This document shows positions 1 to 11,800 of a stretch of DNA of 64,000 bases, in pieces; positions within the stretch are counted from its first letter, which is position 1, and every line of letters begins with the position of its first letter. The notes under the pieces are model-generated. The model did no database searches, was not told the origin of the DNA, and saw only the letters and a program-made list of their open reading frames with translations. The DNA is from Trochalopteron elliotii (Eukaryota; Chordata; Aves; Passeriformes; Leiothrichidae). The stretch is from assembly GCA_024734555.1 (NCBI GenBank), contig JANPWX010000107.1, positions 1,740,301 through 1,804,300 of the forward strand, written 5' to 3'. The position numbers were made by a program, and so were the translations under genes.

Positions 1-28
1 GGAGACCCGGCCCGGTCTGGAATTCTGG

Positions 29-391
29 NNNNNNNNNNNNNNNNNNNNNNNNNNNNNNNNNNNNNNNNNNNNNNNNNNNNNNNNNNNNNNNNNNNNNNNN
101 NNNNNNNNNNNNNNNNNNNNNNNNNNNNNNNNNNNNNNNNNNNNNNNNNNNNNNNNNNNNNNNNNNNNNNNNNNNNNNNNNNNNNNNNNNNNNNNNNNNN
201 NNNNNNNNNNNNNNNNNNNNNNNNNNNNNNNNNNNNNNNNNNNNNNNNNNNNNNNNNNNNNNNNNNNNNNNNNNNNNNNNNNNNNNNNNNNNNNNNNNNN
301 NNNNNNNNNNNNNNNNNNNNNNNNNNNNNNNNNNNNNNNNNNNNNNNNNNNNNNNNNNNNNNNNNNNNNNNNNNNNNNNNNNNNNNNNNNN
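29..391. other. Assembly gap (363 N)
   Basis: Run of 363 N. The 28 bases to its left and the sequence to its right are GC-rich, so the gap probably hides part of a CpG island. The true length of the missing sequence is unknown. Confidence 0.99.
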
Positions 392-520
392 GGATTACTC
401 CAACGATTCATTATTGGGGCCGGGCCGTGACGTCATCGAGGCGGGGTGGGGAGGGCGGGGGAGCGCAAAATGGCGGTGCGGCGGGTGTGAGGTTGTCAGG
501 GGTGGAAGAGATTTTTTTTG
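392..520. promoter_or_regulatory. CpG-rich promoter-like segment, probably the PPP3R1 5' region
   Basis: Reading along the plus strand there is an inverted CCAAT box (ATTGG, 413-417), a perfect palindromic CRE (TGACGTCA, 428-435), a G-rich GC-box tract (443-461) and a YY1-like AAAATGGCGG (467-476) holding a six-codon frame that stops at 490. YY1 motifs of this form commonly lie just downstream of a start site on the sense strand, which favours a plus-strand transcript starting near 465. Synteny with other vertebrates places the 5' end of minus-strand PPP3R1 just left of here, so this could be a divergent promoter. No PPP3R1 coding sequence is visible, and the neighbour's identity is inferred from gene order alone. 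Confidence 0.5.
443..461 (+). other. G-quadruplex-forming motif
   Basis: Four G runs of 4, 4, 3 and 5 bases are separated by single-base loops (T, A, C). Three one-base loops are typical of very stable parallel quadruplexes. It lies between the CRE and the YY1-like motif, next to an assembly gap. Confidence 0.6.
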
Positions 521-905
521 AGTCCAATGCCGGTATTGCCGCTGTGTCCCTAATCTCGAAACGTCTAAACTCCTAAACCACTAAACTACATCGCCCAGCG
601 CCAAATCCAGGCGCCTCTTAAACACCTCCGGGGTTGGTGACTCCACCAGTTCCCTCAGCAGTCCAGTCCAATGTATGACCACCAGAGCAGTGAAAAAAAC
701 ATTTTTTCTGCTATCTAATCCCAATCTCACCTGTCTCAGCTTGAGGTCATTTTCTCAGGCAGTGAAATGCTTCTTTCACTGTGCAGGCTTTTCTGAAAGT
801 GCTTTCAGAAGAGGCCAGAATCAGTTGGAGAGAGTGATGAAGTCCCCCCTGAGCCTCTTCCAGGCTAAGCTGCCCCTGGTCGCTCAGCCACTCCTCATGA
901 GCGAT
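520..905 (-). repeat. CR1 LINE 3'-region fragment
   Basis: Reverse-strand CR1 sequence. The plus strand shows hallmark phrases of the reverse complement of avian CR1: a degenerate form of the block about cutting at three-quarter length (CACCTCCGGGGTTGGTGACTC), a CTTGAGGTCATTTTCTC block, and CCCCTGAGCCTCTTCCAGGCTAA near 846-875. It is moderately diverged, and a short stretch near 770-800 does not fit. It directly abuts the promoter-like CpG segment. The subfamily was not assigned. Confidence 0.8.
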
Positions 906-1504
906 TTTTGGGGCTGCCAGAAGGTCTCTTTTAGGCCTTTTGTGCTGAATGTTAACTACAAAACACAGCTTGATGTTTTGGGGTTTTTTTTGCTACTAAA
1001 CCAGGACTGATTCAAGGTGATAACATACACTCTTTTTTTAACCCCTTGTATGATTTGAGAGGTGAATGTGTGATCATTTTCAGTGCTGTGACTATGTGGC
1101 CGCAGTGAATGGCTTGAAACGAGTCCAAGGATGCGGGTTTTCTGACTTGTGCAGCAGACCTAAGTACAAAAATACCTTAATGAACCCAAGGTTTATTGCT
1201 ACTACAGCTGCTGGAGCTAACAATTGTTATCTTTGCTCCTTCAGCCCTCTGCCCAGAGAAAGGCTCCCTCAGGAAAACTGCCAGAGCTGCTGTTTGTCCT
1301 TGTTCTCCCAAACACCCTCTGCTTAGGCACGTCTTCCTCAGCTATAACCTGCAAATATATTCTTATATACATAATTATTATATATGTATGTGTGTGTGTA
1401 TCTATGTATATATGTATTTTTATAAGCTGTGCTGCTGGAGCCCTTGCTGCTTGAGCTTCCTCATGTGACTTCTGCATTCTGCAGAAGGGAAAAAAAATCC
1501 ACGA
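906..1504. other. Intergenic, no gene seen
   Basis: AT-rich sequence with a small TATG/TG-rich microsatellite near 1376-1412. Short frames here have no recognisable protein features. Confidence 0.5.
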
Positions 1505-1562
1505 GAGTCACAGAGTATTTAGTGTTGGACAGGACCTCTGGAGACCATCTAGTCCAACCCCC
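1505..1562 (-). repeat. CR1 3'-terminal fragment
   Basis: The plus strand reads as the reverse complement of a CR1 3' terminus: a diverged 'GAATCACAGAATGG' start, then GGACAGGACCTCTGGAGACC and ATCTAGTCCAACCCCC. Only about 58 bp remain. Confidence 0.75.
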
Positions 1563-3700
1563 ATATTTAACAGATTTTTAGAGTATGGTGTTTCAGTACT
1601 TTTAATAGTTCATTACACAAAACTAAAGGATTTGTGCAGTGATGAAATAATCCTTAAAAGTGTATGTATGTATCTTTGTTGTTTTGGGCCAGCCTTGTAC
1701 CCTTCATAGTGTACAAAACAAAATTACTTGAGCTGAATGCAAAACTCAGATGAGAGCTGTAGTCTCAGTAACGTCTTTGAGGCAAGATTTAGGGCAATGC
1801 AACTGCTTGCATAAGTAAGGCTGACCCTCAGGGAGTGATCTCTATATATTGTGAAGTTTTAAGTAGGCCAGATGACACCTTTAAAAACCTCTGTAAAGGG
1901 TAAAATAAAATAGTTAATAAAGAGAGTGTGATTCCATATTTCTTTTGGTGTTTTTGCCTTTTTGTCCTCTCTCTGCTAAATGAGTTTATTTTGGAGCACC
2001 ATGATACAGCACGTAACACTGTAACAAATTAGGTGGTGATGTGAAAATAATAATTACGTATTGTTGTGTTAATGCTGCCAAAGAGAAGACTCTGTACCAT
2101 GTTGATGTTGTTTTTCAGGCATTTGTTACTTGGCTCACAATAGCGAGACACTTTGCCAGGGAAATGCAGATTAATTCTGCCAAGTTCAAGGTGAATGGTG
2201 AGCTAATTCACGGGGGAAGACTGGATTAATGCTTTAAAACCAGGTTAATTTTTTAGGACCACAGCTGAGAGCGTGAGCTCTCCAGTCTAAAATGATAATA
2301 TCCTCTCCCTTCAGCTCCTTCTGGAAGAGGAGCTCTCTCATCACTGTTGCCCTATTAATGGGAGTCTGAGCTGATCTAAGATTAGCAAAGGTTACCTTTA
2401 GAGTTCATGGAGAAACCTGGAATCTTGACATGAAATGCACAAACACTAAGAGGAATGGGAATCTCCCCTAGGGAAGTCTGCTCAGGGACCTGCATAAATG
2501 AAAGGTGACTGTGGAGTTCAAGAATAGATCAAAAATTCTTCTGTCCTAGAAGACTGAAGCAAAGCAGAATAATAAATGTTCATTCCTTAGAAACTGTTAA
2601 TGACTGACGAATGTTCTGTTCCCAAACTGACATGCAGCAAGGGAGAAGCTTGAGCAGGAAAAGCAAGAGTGGGTCAAGGAGATTGCACAGAAAATCTGGC
2701 AGAAGTAACTTAGTGGTGATGAGTGAAACTGAATAGTGGTAATTTGCACCAGAAGAAAACAAAGCAAGCACTGAAATATAAGTGTAAGATTTGAGTTAAT
2801 AACAAATCAGCAAAACAGGCTGGTGAGAACCTAGGCCTGGCCACAGTGGGAGGTTTTACATCAGAAAATGGTCTGCTCCAGGGAAAGAATTTTCTGTCTG
2901 TTTTTATTAACAGATACAGATGGTTAGGATGTCTCTTCTTTTGAGGGGAAAAAAACCCTCTAATCGATAGGCTGTCTAGGAATAAAATATTCCAAGATTT
3001 CACTGAAATCTAGAGTTGAAACTGACTGGCCTCTAGCCAAATAATAATAACTTGAGACCTCTGAGACAAAAAGGAATTCTGATGTAAAACAGTCTTGCTA
3101 CTTGCATCTCTGTCATTGCAGCTGTATCTAGCAGATGTAAATCTGGAGTAAAATCAGCTAAATTAAATTGAAGGAGGCTAGAATTTCTGTTGAATAATGT
3201 AATGTGATTAAAATAAACAGAAATGAGGAACATAATACCTTCTTTGTTACCTTTTTGAGTTCTGAGTAGACAGAGCCAAGAACTTAGGAAAATATAATTT
3301 TAGTCTTGTAATGCAGTTATGTCATTGCTAATAGTTTTGAACCTCTAAATGCAGTACAAAGAAGAACTAGTGCACTTTTAATTCCCTTTTCTTTTATTTA
3401 GATGTGTCCAAGTTGCTTTTTTTATATACCTGATTTCTAAAAGAAGTTAAAAATGAAAGATGGTGTTTGTTAGTGTGTAGGTAAGAGTCTGTAGAAAACC
3501 ATGACTTGCATTTAACACTTTGCACTATGTTATTTGCAAATATTTTTGCAAATTTTGATATGTGGTTTGTTTGTTTTGGTTTTTTTTTTTTTTAGTAAAT
3601 TTCAGACATTGCTTTGTCATTTTCTGCTGAAAAAAAAATCCTCTAGCAATTTGCTGTTAGTAGAGCTCATGTGCAGCATAATTGCAACCACTCAGACTAG
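1563..3700. other. Intergenic, nothing recognised
   Basis: AT-rich DNA without recognisable exons, RNA genes or repeats. The open frames are short and unsupported. Confidence 0.4.
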
Positions 3701-3935
3701 GATCATAACATCATGGAATCATTTGGATTGGAAGGGACCTTTAAAGGCCACTAATTCCAGCCATGGGGCCACCTATGTCCACCATGAGCAGGGACATTTT
3801 CAACTAAACCAGGTTTTTCAGGGCCTGGTCCAATCTGACCTTGAATATTCCCAGGGATGGGCCTTCCACCTCCCCTCTGGGCCACCTACTCCAGTGTTTT
3901 ACCACCCTCACTGTAAAAAACACCTGTCTCCATGT
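3701..3935 (-). repeat. CR1 LINE 3'-end fragment
   Basis: The plus strand carries the reverse complement of a CR1 3' end: TCATGGAATCATTTGGATTG, then GAAGGGACCTTTAAAGGCCA, then CAGGGCCTGGTCCAATCTGACC and CCAGGGATGGGCCTTCCACC. It differs from the 520-905 copy in its middle block (the 'guided by three-domain' region), which suggests another CR1 subfamily. The plus-strand frame through it is an artefact of the repeat. Confidence 0.88.
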
Positions 3936-5714
3936 AAATAGAAACTGATTAAGCTACAGATAAGTAAATATGTCAACTCTGTACCCGTTTGGGATTTTCA
4001 GTGTTGTTAACCATTATGATGTGGCTTTCACCTAATGCCTAGAAAAGAGTTTCTGTGCTGCTGCTTCTGTTTTTGGGCTCTAGCTCATTTTGTAGCATGT
4101 TTCTTTGAAAGTGCTATTTGTGATGCCTTGACTGCTTCAAAGTTTTGAGGGTTTTTTTTTTTAATATAGCATGTGTGTTTGATGTCCTGAGCATATCCTT
4201 CTTTGTCTTGCCTTGTGCTAGTCTTCATATAAACATTCCTGACTCACAAACCTTGCTGGATGCAATTCAGCATTTCCCTCTCTGTTAACCCAGGGTTAGG
4301 GCTGCCACCTAATTAAATAATCTTCTGTCCTGACCCTTAACAGGCTGTAAGCAGCTTTTCCCAGCAAGGCAGGTAAACTCTTGGGACAGTGCAATAAAGC
4401 ATGAAAATACACTATTTTTAAGCATGTTTTTGTGTTCTCATGTAGTAGTGTTTTATAAAAATCAATAAACTCTTATTCTTCTGTAATTCTGTAAAAGGAA
4501 GAAAGGAAAACAACCTTTTGTGAACTGGCTTTGAGAGAAAGTGCTTTCAGTTACAGTGGGCAAGGGAGGCTGTAGTTTATCAGCAAAAGAGGAAGCCTTT
4601 TCAGATAGAAAGGAAAACTGTCCTTTCTCAGCATGTTTGAATTGCCCTGTTAGTGCAGCTCCTGAACTCTTAATATCTGTAAAACCAATGCACCATATTG
4701 ATTCAGCGTTTCAATTGCAATAAAAGAATAATAAGCAAATCTAAAGATAAGAATCTAAATAGTGACTAGAACTGACAAATGGTTGGAAGGATAATGTGCC
4801 TCTCATTGTATCTCTCTTACTCCTACATCTGTCTTTTCACTTGAAAGAAATCGAAGGGAACCTGTCCTTATTTTCTTGCACATTTGTGAGAACATGTATA
4901 AAGTGCCAAGGCTGGGGAGGAAAGGGAGGTGATACTTTTCAGATCCAGTAAGGCACAGCTGAAAAAATGTGATCTAATGAAAGACCAGAAGAATGCTGTG
5001 GGGCACAGAAGCCTTGTGGAGCTGTAGGTAATAGGGTGAGTTTTAGTTATCCATTGGTTTATTTTGTGTCACTGTGGGATGCTGGATTTCAAATTGCTGG
5101 AAGAGCTGCAGATGTACAGTTGTCTCTTGCATATGTGTATTTACTGAAACAGTGTTTGTTAATGCTCCTGATCTGGGGATCTTGCAGCCCAAGGAGCTGT
5201 GGAACAATGACATGACTGTAGGATTATTTCTTTTCAGCTCTTGTTTGTCATTAACAGCCCCCAAAGACTTGAAGCCTCAAACTGAAAATCATTACAAGAA
5301 ACTTTTTGGGTTTTTTTCTTAACTGCATTATGAAGAGTGGCCTTCTGATTTCCTAAACTTACTGCCAGTTCTGGCTAGGATGAACTGGGGATAAAAATGC
5401 TTTTTGTCTTTGTTCCTGTGCCTGTAATAATCACGTTACCAGATAAGTCTCTGCAGAATAATATGGAAACAATTTGCAAGAACGATTGAGACTAAAAAGT
5501 TGCATTTTTCTAGAGACTCTGCTGTTAACATAATACTTTCATGTAGTAATTTTGTTTGCCTAGCAGTTTTTTAAGAATTCCTGATGGCATCCAGCTGTAG
5601 TTGGGGTTGGTATAATTAGCTGCCTTTTTTTCTGAAGACATTTTTTCTGGGGAGCTGTTATGGGTTGACTGCTCAAAGACCTTGCAAGAAATGGAAGTAA
5701 GTGCTGGAGTATTG
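3936..5714. other. Intergenic, nothing recognised
   Basis: AT-rich sequence with no exon, RNA gene or clear repeat that I can support. Confidence 0.4.
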
Positions 5715-5871
5715 TGTTTTTTTGTTTTTTTGGTGTTTTTTTTTGTTTTTTTGTTTTTTTGGTTTTTTTTTTTTTGGTTTTTTGGGTTTTTTGTTTGTTT
5801 GTTTTGGGTGGTGTTTTTTTTTTTTTGTTTGGGGTTTTTTGTGGTTTTGTTTTGTTTTTTTTTTTTTTTAC
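5715..5871 (+). repeat. T-rich / TTTG low-complexity tract
   Basis: About 155 bp made almost entirely of T with scattered G (runs of 4 to 15 T broken by G, GG or GGG). The overlapping Phe/Val/Cys-rich frames in three registers are artefacts of this composition. Homopolymer length is liable to assembly error. Confidence 0.9.
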
Positions 5872-8800
5872 TTATGTGCTTGTTTACAACCTTTGCAAAG
5901 TCCTGTTTATTTTGCTTAATTCTGCTAAAGATCTATGTGTATCAGTCTGGCTTGTGAAGTTCTTATCCTCCTGCAGTAACTGATTAAGGCTGTAGAGACT
6001 GGCCTGAACATGTTGTTAATGAGCTGTTTATGTGTGCAACTCCAATATTGTAGAAACAATCTCTTGAATTACTGTTTTATCAGTGGTCATGTATTGGCTG
6101 ACTGGTTCAGGTTTGGGCCAGTGTAAACTCTGAAAGTGGTGACTCAGACAGTAAAGTAGACCAATAATTTCATGGCAAAACAGCAATCTGAACTGAAACT
6201 ATGCCAAAAAGGTCTTTATTTGTTGTCTTCCTTGTAGCAGAGAGAAAAGTAAGAAACTGCTGAACAGTTTGAGTTGGGGACCAATTTTGAATACCAGTTA
6301 GCAACCTGATTAATGAGCCTATGTGTTTTCCTGTGGAGCACCTTTTAGCATATTAGTATGTGTTGTGGGGAGTTAATTAGTGCAAGGTTCTGTGTCTATT
6401 AACTTCTGTGTTGTCATGGAAGACAAAAACAATGGCATTAACAAATGCTGTCTGTGGTGTGATATGTTACACTGCATCTAGTTTAGCTGTGCATTTATTC
6501 TACAGCTTTTACTGCCATGATCACTGTGCTCATGCAATCTGTTTTCATTTGCAGGGCTGTCAGCAGTATGAAAAATGAAGTAGAGCTTTCAAGGAAAACA
6601 TGATGCAGCATGATCACATATATTAAATTCACATATATCACATATATTGATATAAATGCTCATAGGCCTTTAGCTGAGGCAATGAGACCACACTGATGGA
6701 CTAATTTGTGTGTGGAATTCTCTGCTCAGGGCTGCTGCTCCGTGCAGATACTCTTGGGAGTACACATTGAGGACTCTGTGGTTTGTCACTGAGGGAGTAT
6801 AACCCCCTGTGCTAATAAGATATGTTGGCCACAGGATGGGATTTTTTTCTTTCCCAGGGAATTCAGAAAGTGATATTCTTTTCTCAAGGTGCAAAGCAGC
6901 TGGCCTATCAGCCAGGCTTGTCTGCTGGTGTTTGGATCAACATTTCATACCACCTTTTTCTTATTAAAGCAGTATTCAGGTATTTTGCACCTGCAGCACA
7001 GGACTAGGAAATCACCTCAGCTCTTTAGTGGTGTGTGGAAGTTTCAGTAGAAATTGAAATTACACTCAAGCTGCTGGATGGGAGATTCTGTGTTTTGTTC
7101 ACATAAAGCAGGTTCAGGTCCTGAATCCCATCCTGAATCCCAAGCATTTAGATTTCCTGGGTTTTATGCTTGCTCTTCACACTTGTAACATAGTATGGTC
7201 ACCCAAGGAATTGTAAATAGCTTTGGCTTCCTGGCATCCTCTTCCTCCTTAGATGTAGGTAACAGACTGCAGAATCAGTCTGCAGACTGTTAAACAGATT
7301 CTATTACAGGAATTAAAAATTGGCTGGACTTGCTGTTAATCTCTATTAATCTGAAGGTTTTGAGTGATTTAAGTCCTTGGGCCTTCATCTTGCAGCACAC
7401 TGTCTAATCAAAAGGGGCATTTGCCAGGGATGGTGTGCAGTGTGTTACCCTGGTACAGTGTTAAATCATGGTACTTGTGCCTCCTACTAATTTGGCAAAG
7501 TACCATCAAGTTTCTGGTGTGGAATTGATTCATAACTTCAGTAGATTTAATATCAGCTTCTGATCCATCAGGCTGTTTCTGAACTCTCCCACCAAAAAAA
7601 AAAAAAAAAAAAAAAGAAATTTACCTTTTCTGAAAGGGCCTGCAATGTTTCCAGAGGAGATTTCAAAAGTCAGAATAAAGACATTTTTCTCTTATTTTCC
7701 TATCAAAATTCCCTCTGATTCTGTCTCCCTGCAGACAAAACATATACATAATGACAGTGGAGTTCTTAAGTAAATACCATGAAATTTCGGGTGTCTTAGT
7801 CATATTGTGCTATTTTTCTTTCCTCTGTCAATAGGGAAGAATACTGCTCTCTGAAAATTGTGCATTTTATTTTGCAGCCTGCTTTGCATGCTGAAAACGT
7901 TTTCAGATTTCACTGTAAAGTACCACTGCTGGAATTTTGCTGAAGCCCAAACAACTTTCCACTGGATGATAATATCCTTAAATGTGCTGTCCCCACTTTA
8001 TGCAGCATGTATTATACAACAAGAGATACTCCAGGCTGTCCTCAATATGAAATCTAGTTTCAAACAACCCACTTCTGTAAGCCTTGTCTGTGGCAGGAAC
8101 AATAAGACCAGCAATGATTCTAATGCTTTTCAGCTGGTGGGGAATGCAACAGAACATTTTGTGACTTTGGATCGTGTGTTTATGCATAAATAACCAAAAA
8201 GAGGCTTAAGAGAACAGTGTCAGAAAAAAAAATAGTGCAGATTATTAGTTATCAGGATAGTACTAATGAGATGAGACTGTTGAAAAAAATTTGTAATATC
8301 TTTTAAAGAACTTCAGCTTTGTCTTTTCAGTTGAAGTTGTCATATGACTCCTGTAGATTTAGGAACAGCTGGTGAATTTGCAGAGGAGACTTAATGCTCA
8401 GGAAAATAAGGTGTGCACTTGAACCTCACAATGCCACGAGACCTTTGTTCTGCATGTAAATCTTGGTATTAAAAAAAATATGGAAACTTGATCAATGTTT
8501 TAATAAGCATGTTATTAATGCTATGACTCCATGGGTTAGAACTGGAAAAGATTTGCTGAAGTGTATCCAGTTTTGCTGGGACCCAGTGTTCCCAGGGTAA
8601 GTGCAGCCTGTGGATGAGACCCTACTGCCCTTGTGACAAACCTCAGTGAAACTGAAGTCAGTGTCTTTTTCCTGTTATAGCTCACACCTATTTTGGACTA
8701 GAAGAAACAACACTCTAGTGGCTTTTTGGTCAACATAATTTGCAGTTTTCTGGCTGACTTGTGCTCACAGGAGTATTTTGCTACCTCCCTGGAGCTAAAA

Positions 8801-11800
8801 GTGTAGGATGTGTCTGGGAAATGTTTATGCCATGTCCCTCTTGCAAATAGAAACCATTCTGAGCAACACCATCATGGCACAGTGAGGCAACATGCTGCTT
8901 CCTGATTCTGACATCTGTAGCAAAGAATAAACACAGGTTATCAATACTCCCTTGTGCTGCTGGGTATGACCTCTCCAGCTCCAGCAGTACTTAAACCAAG
9001 ACCTCAGGAGCAAACAGCTGAAAGCTTTCATTCTCTGTGTCTGCATCCTGTAATGGTACTCTGGGATGGAAGGGACTAATTAATGCCTAAATAGCAGGGA
9101 ATATATTCCCAGCCCTTTGCTGATCAAATGCAGCAGCAGTTAGCACTGGATTTAGCTTAAGGTCAGGGAAGAGAGAAGGGATGCTGTTAGGGTGAAGGAG
9201 TAATCTGTAATCCTCTTGGTGGTGAAACCCAATCTGCCTCTCCTGACCAGATCAGTCTATATGGGCAGCACACCAGATATTGCCCACATCTGGTACAGTG
9301 AGAGGATTTCTCTGGTGTGTGTGAAGGATTCCACCTTTTTCTCACACATGTAAATGAAGAGCTACATTTAATGTTGAACAACCTGCAGCCCTTCTTGTGT
9401 GGGCTGTTAGCTTTTTTTTTAAGCACTGCTGTTCTGAGTGCAATAAATAGACCATATTTTAGATTAATTCTACAGAGAAATAATTTTCAGTATAACCTGG
9501 TTTTCAACGCTCAAAAGCCTCTGGATATACCCTGAAGCTGTTGCAAACCCTGGGAGTAAGAGCCTTTGAAAAAGCTGTGTGGAGTAAGCAGTGTTTTCAA
9601 AACAAAACAAAAAACTTCCTCAGATATGAGCTGTGTTGCTCTCAGAGCCTTCCAGTTCCTGCAAATCTGAGTGACCCTGCAAATTTTTAAAGAGGAAATG
9701 CTGCTACATGATCAAGGTCCCTGAAGGTGCCAAAAAAGAGCAGTGAATGTATAAAGGCAGTAAACCTTGTGGTATTAAGATAAAAAAAAAAAAAAAATCC
9801 ATCATTGAAGCAGTCAGGGCTCCCTTTTTAAGAGTATATCTTGTTTTTATAGTGTTCAATTATGTATTTAGTTTGTATAATCCTTAAAAAACTAGCCTCA
9901 TTTCTAAGTTCTTTATTTTATTGGTATTTTAGTAACAGACAGTACACATTTTACTGCTCAAATGGTTAATCTGTTATTGATTTCTTTCTGAACATGTGGG
10001 TGTTCATTCTGACTGAATGCACACACGTGTAGATGTATGTTGTAGAATATGATGAAAGCTTAAAGTACTCAGTTCCTGGCATCACAGTAGCCAGTTTAAG
10101 TATTTGCTCAAGATCTACATTCATGAGTAGCCAGCTTTGAGGCTGACATCTCATGACAGTTTTGGGATACTGATATTTTGAGAGAGTTTGGACTGGGGTA
10201 ACTCTGCAGATAACTTCCAGTTAAGGTATAAAACCAATTCCCCAGGAATTTCATTGGAGCAGTGAGGCTGAGCTGGAAGCCTGCTGCATCCCTGAGGAGA
10301 CCAGTGAAAAGCTGTTGCTGTGGGCAGCCCCTCTTGATTTTTTTTGCTACAACTATGCACAAATCCATTACTTAAGTAATCAGTGAGGTTGATAAGTGAT
10401 AATCCTGATGTCTAAGACAAGTGTTCTATGCTTTCCTGGATGTCATTTTGGGAACATCTCCTCTAACACTCAATTTACACCAGTGAGCTGAAATAGAGGA
10501 TTTTTAGCAACAGATTTGTCACTCATTTTCTATGTGACCTTACACAGTAGGTATCTCAGGTGGATGTGTAGACTTTAGGCCCTCTTTGAAATGGTGGAGG
10601 ATTCAGAAATTCTTATATAAATCTGTAGTGCATTTATATGTGCATTGTTATTTACATACTACAGTCCATATTTTACTTTTACTGAAAAGTACATGATATT
10701 AAAATATGGTAAAGTCAACCTTGCTTGACATGTCCAGCCTAAATACTTTTTTTGTAGAGGAAAAATGGAAAGAACAAAAGGATTCTTAGTGAGTTATAAA
10801 AGTTTCAAAATGCAATGTCATCAGTGTTAGATAAACTTTTGCATCTGCATAGAAGACATAAACAGACCAGCTCACTAATGGAATTTCAGGTATTAAAAGC
10901 AAGACAAATCTTAAAAGCTGCTCCTTTTTTTGCCTCTTTTTTTGTGCTACAGCCTAAATTGACAGTAGTTCTAGTAAAGGTGTTCAACTAAACTCTTTAC
11001 TGTTTCCTGTTCAAATGAAAACAGCATCTTTAAGACTGTGTACCATATAAGTTGGAAACAACTCAAAGTATTAAAGGTATTGATAAAAAAAACCCACTTT
11101 GAAATTACTTTGCTGCACAGTAGTCAATTTATCTGACTTTCAGCACAACCAATAGCTCTTGTTGTCTGTGTTTGGGGATGTCTGGTTCCTTGCTATGGAT
11201 TATCTTGTAAATGTAAATGAATGTTTTGTGAATTAATAGTAACACGTGTTTTTAATGATAAAAGGACATTTGGTTCGACTTGATTATCTAGTTACTGCCT
11301 TTTGCAATAACTCACTGCTTCCTGCAGCTAAACACTCAATTGAAACAAAGATAGCTTATACAAATATGTAACTGTTTATCACTTAAAACTGCCTTGACAG
11401 AAGCTACTAAAGCTGTAAACCTTGGTGTTTGAGAAGGTATTTTAAAATTTTGATGGTTTCTGAAGAGATAATCAGATTCTGAGCTGAATTTCTTCCCTCA
11501 AATACCTGCATTGTCTTCAGTAATAAATTTGCATGCAAACTGGAGGAAGGCATTTGGCCTATTCTTAGAGCAAGTCAAAATTACCTTTTGCTTTTTCATT
11601 CAGCTGTACATCTTCCCTTTATAATTTGTGTGTCAGCAAGTGCAGGGCACTGCAGAAGCTCTTTGCCTTGGAGGAATTTACAGCCAACATGGAAAGGATA
11701 ACAAAATGTTATTCTGTGAGTTTATTAGGGTTAGGAACTCACTATTCCTTACCAGAAGGTTGTAGTGTGTGGGTAGATAGCAGGTGTGTGCATGCTGCAG

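Noticed and set aside
3534..3941. 135-codon plus-strand frame
   Set aside because: Most of it is antisense CR1 sequence.
5682..5983. Overlapping Phe/Val/Cys-rich frames in three registers
   Set aside because: They arise from a T/G low-complexity tract and lack any other support.
8520..8660. Possible old repeat fragment beginning with a 'GACTCCATGGGTTAGAACTGG' phrase
   Set aside because: It loosely resembles a CR1 3' end but has no sustained similarity.
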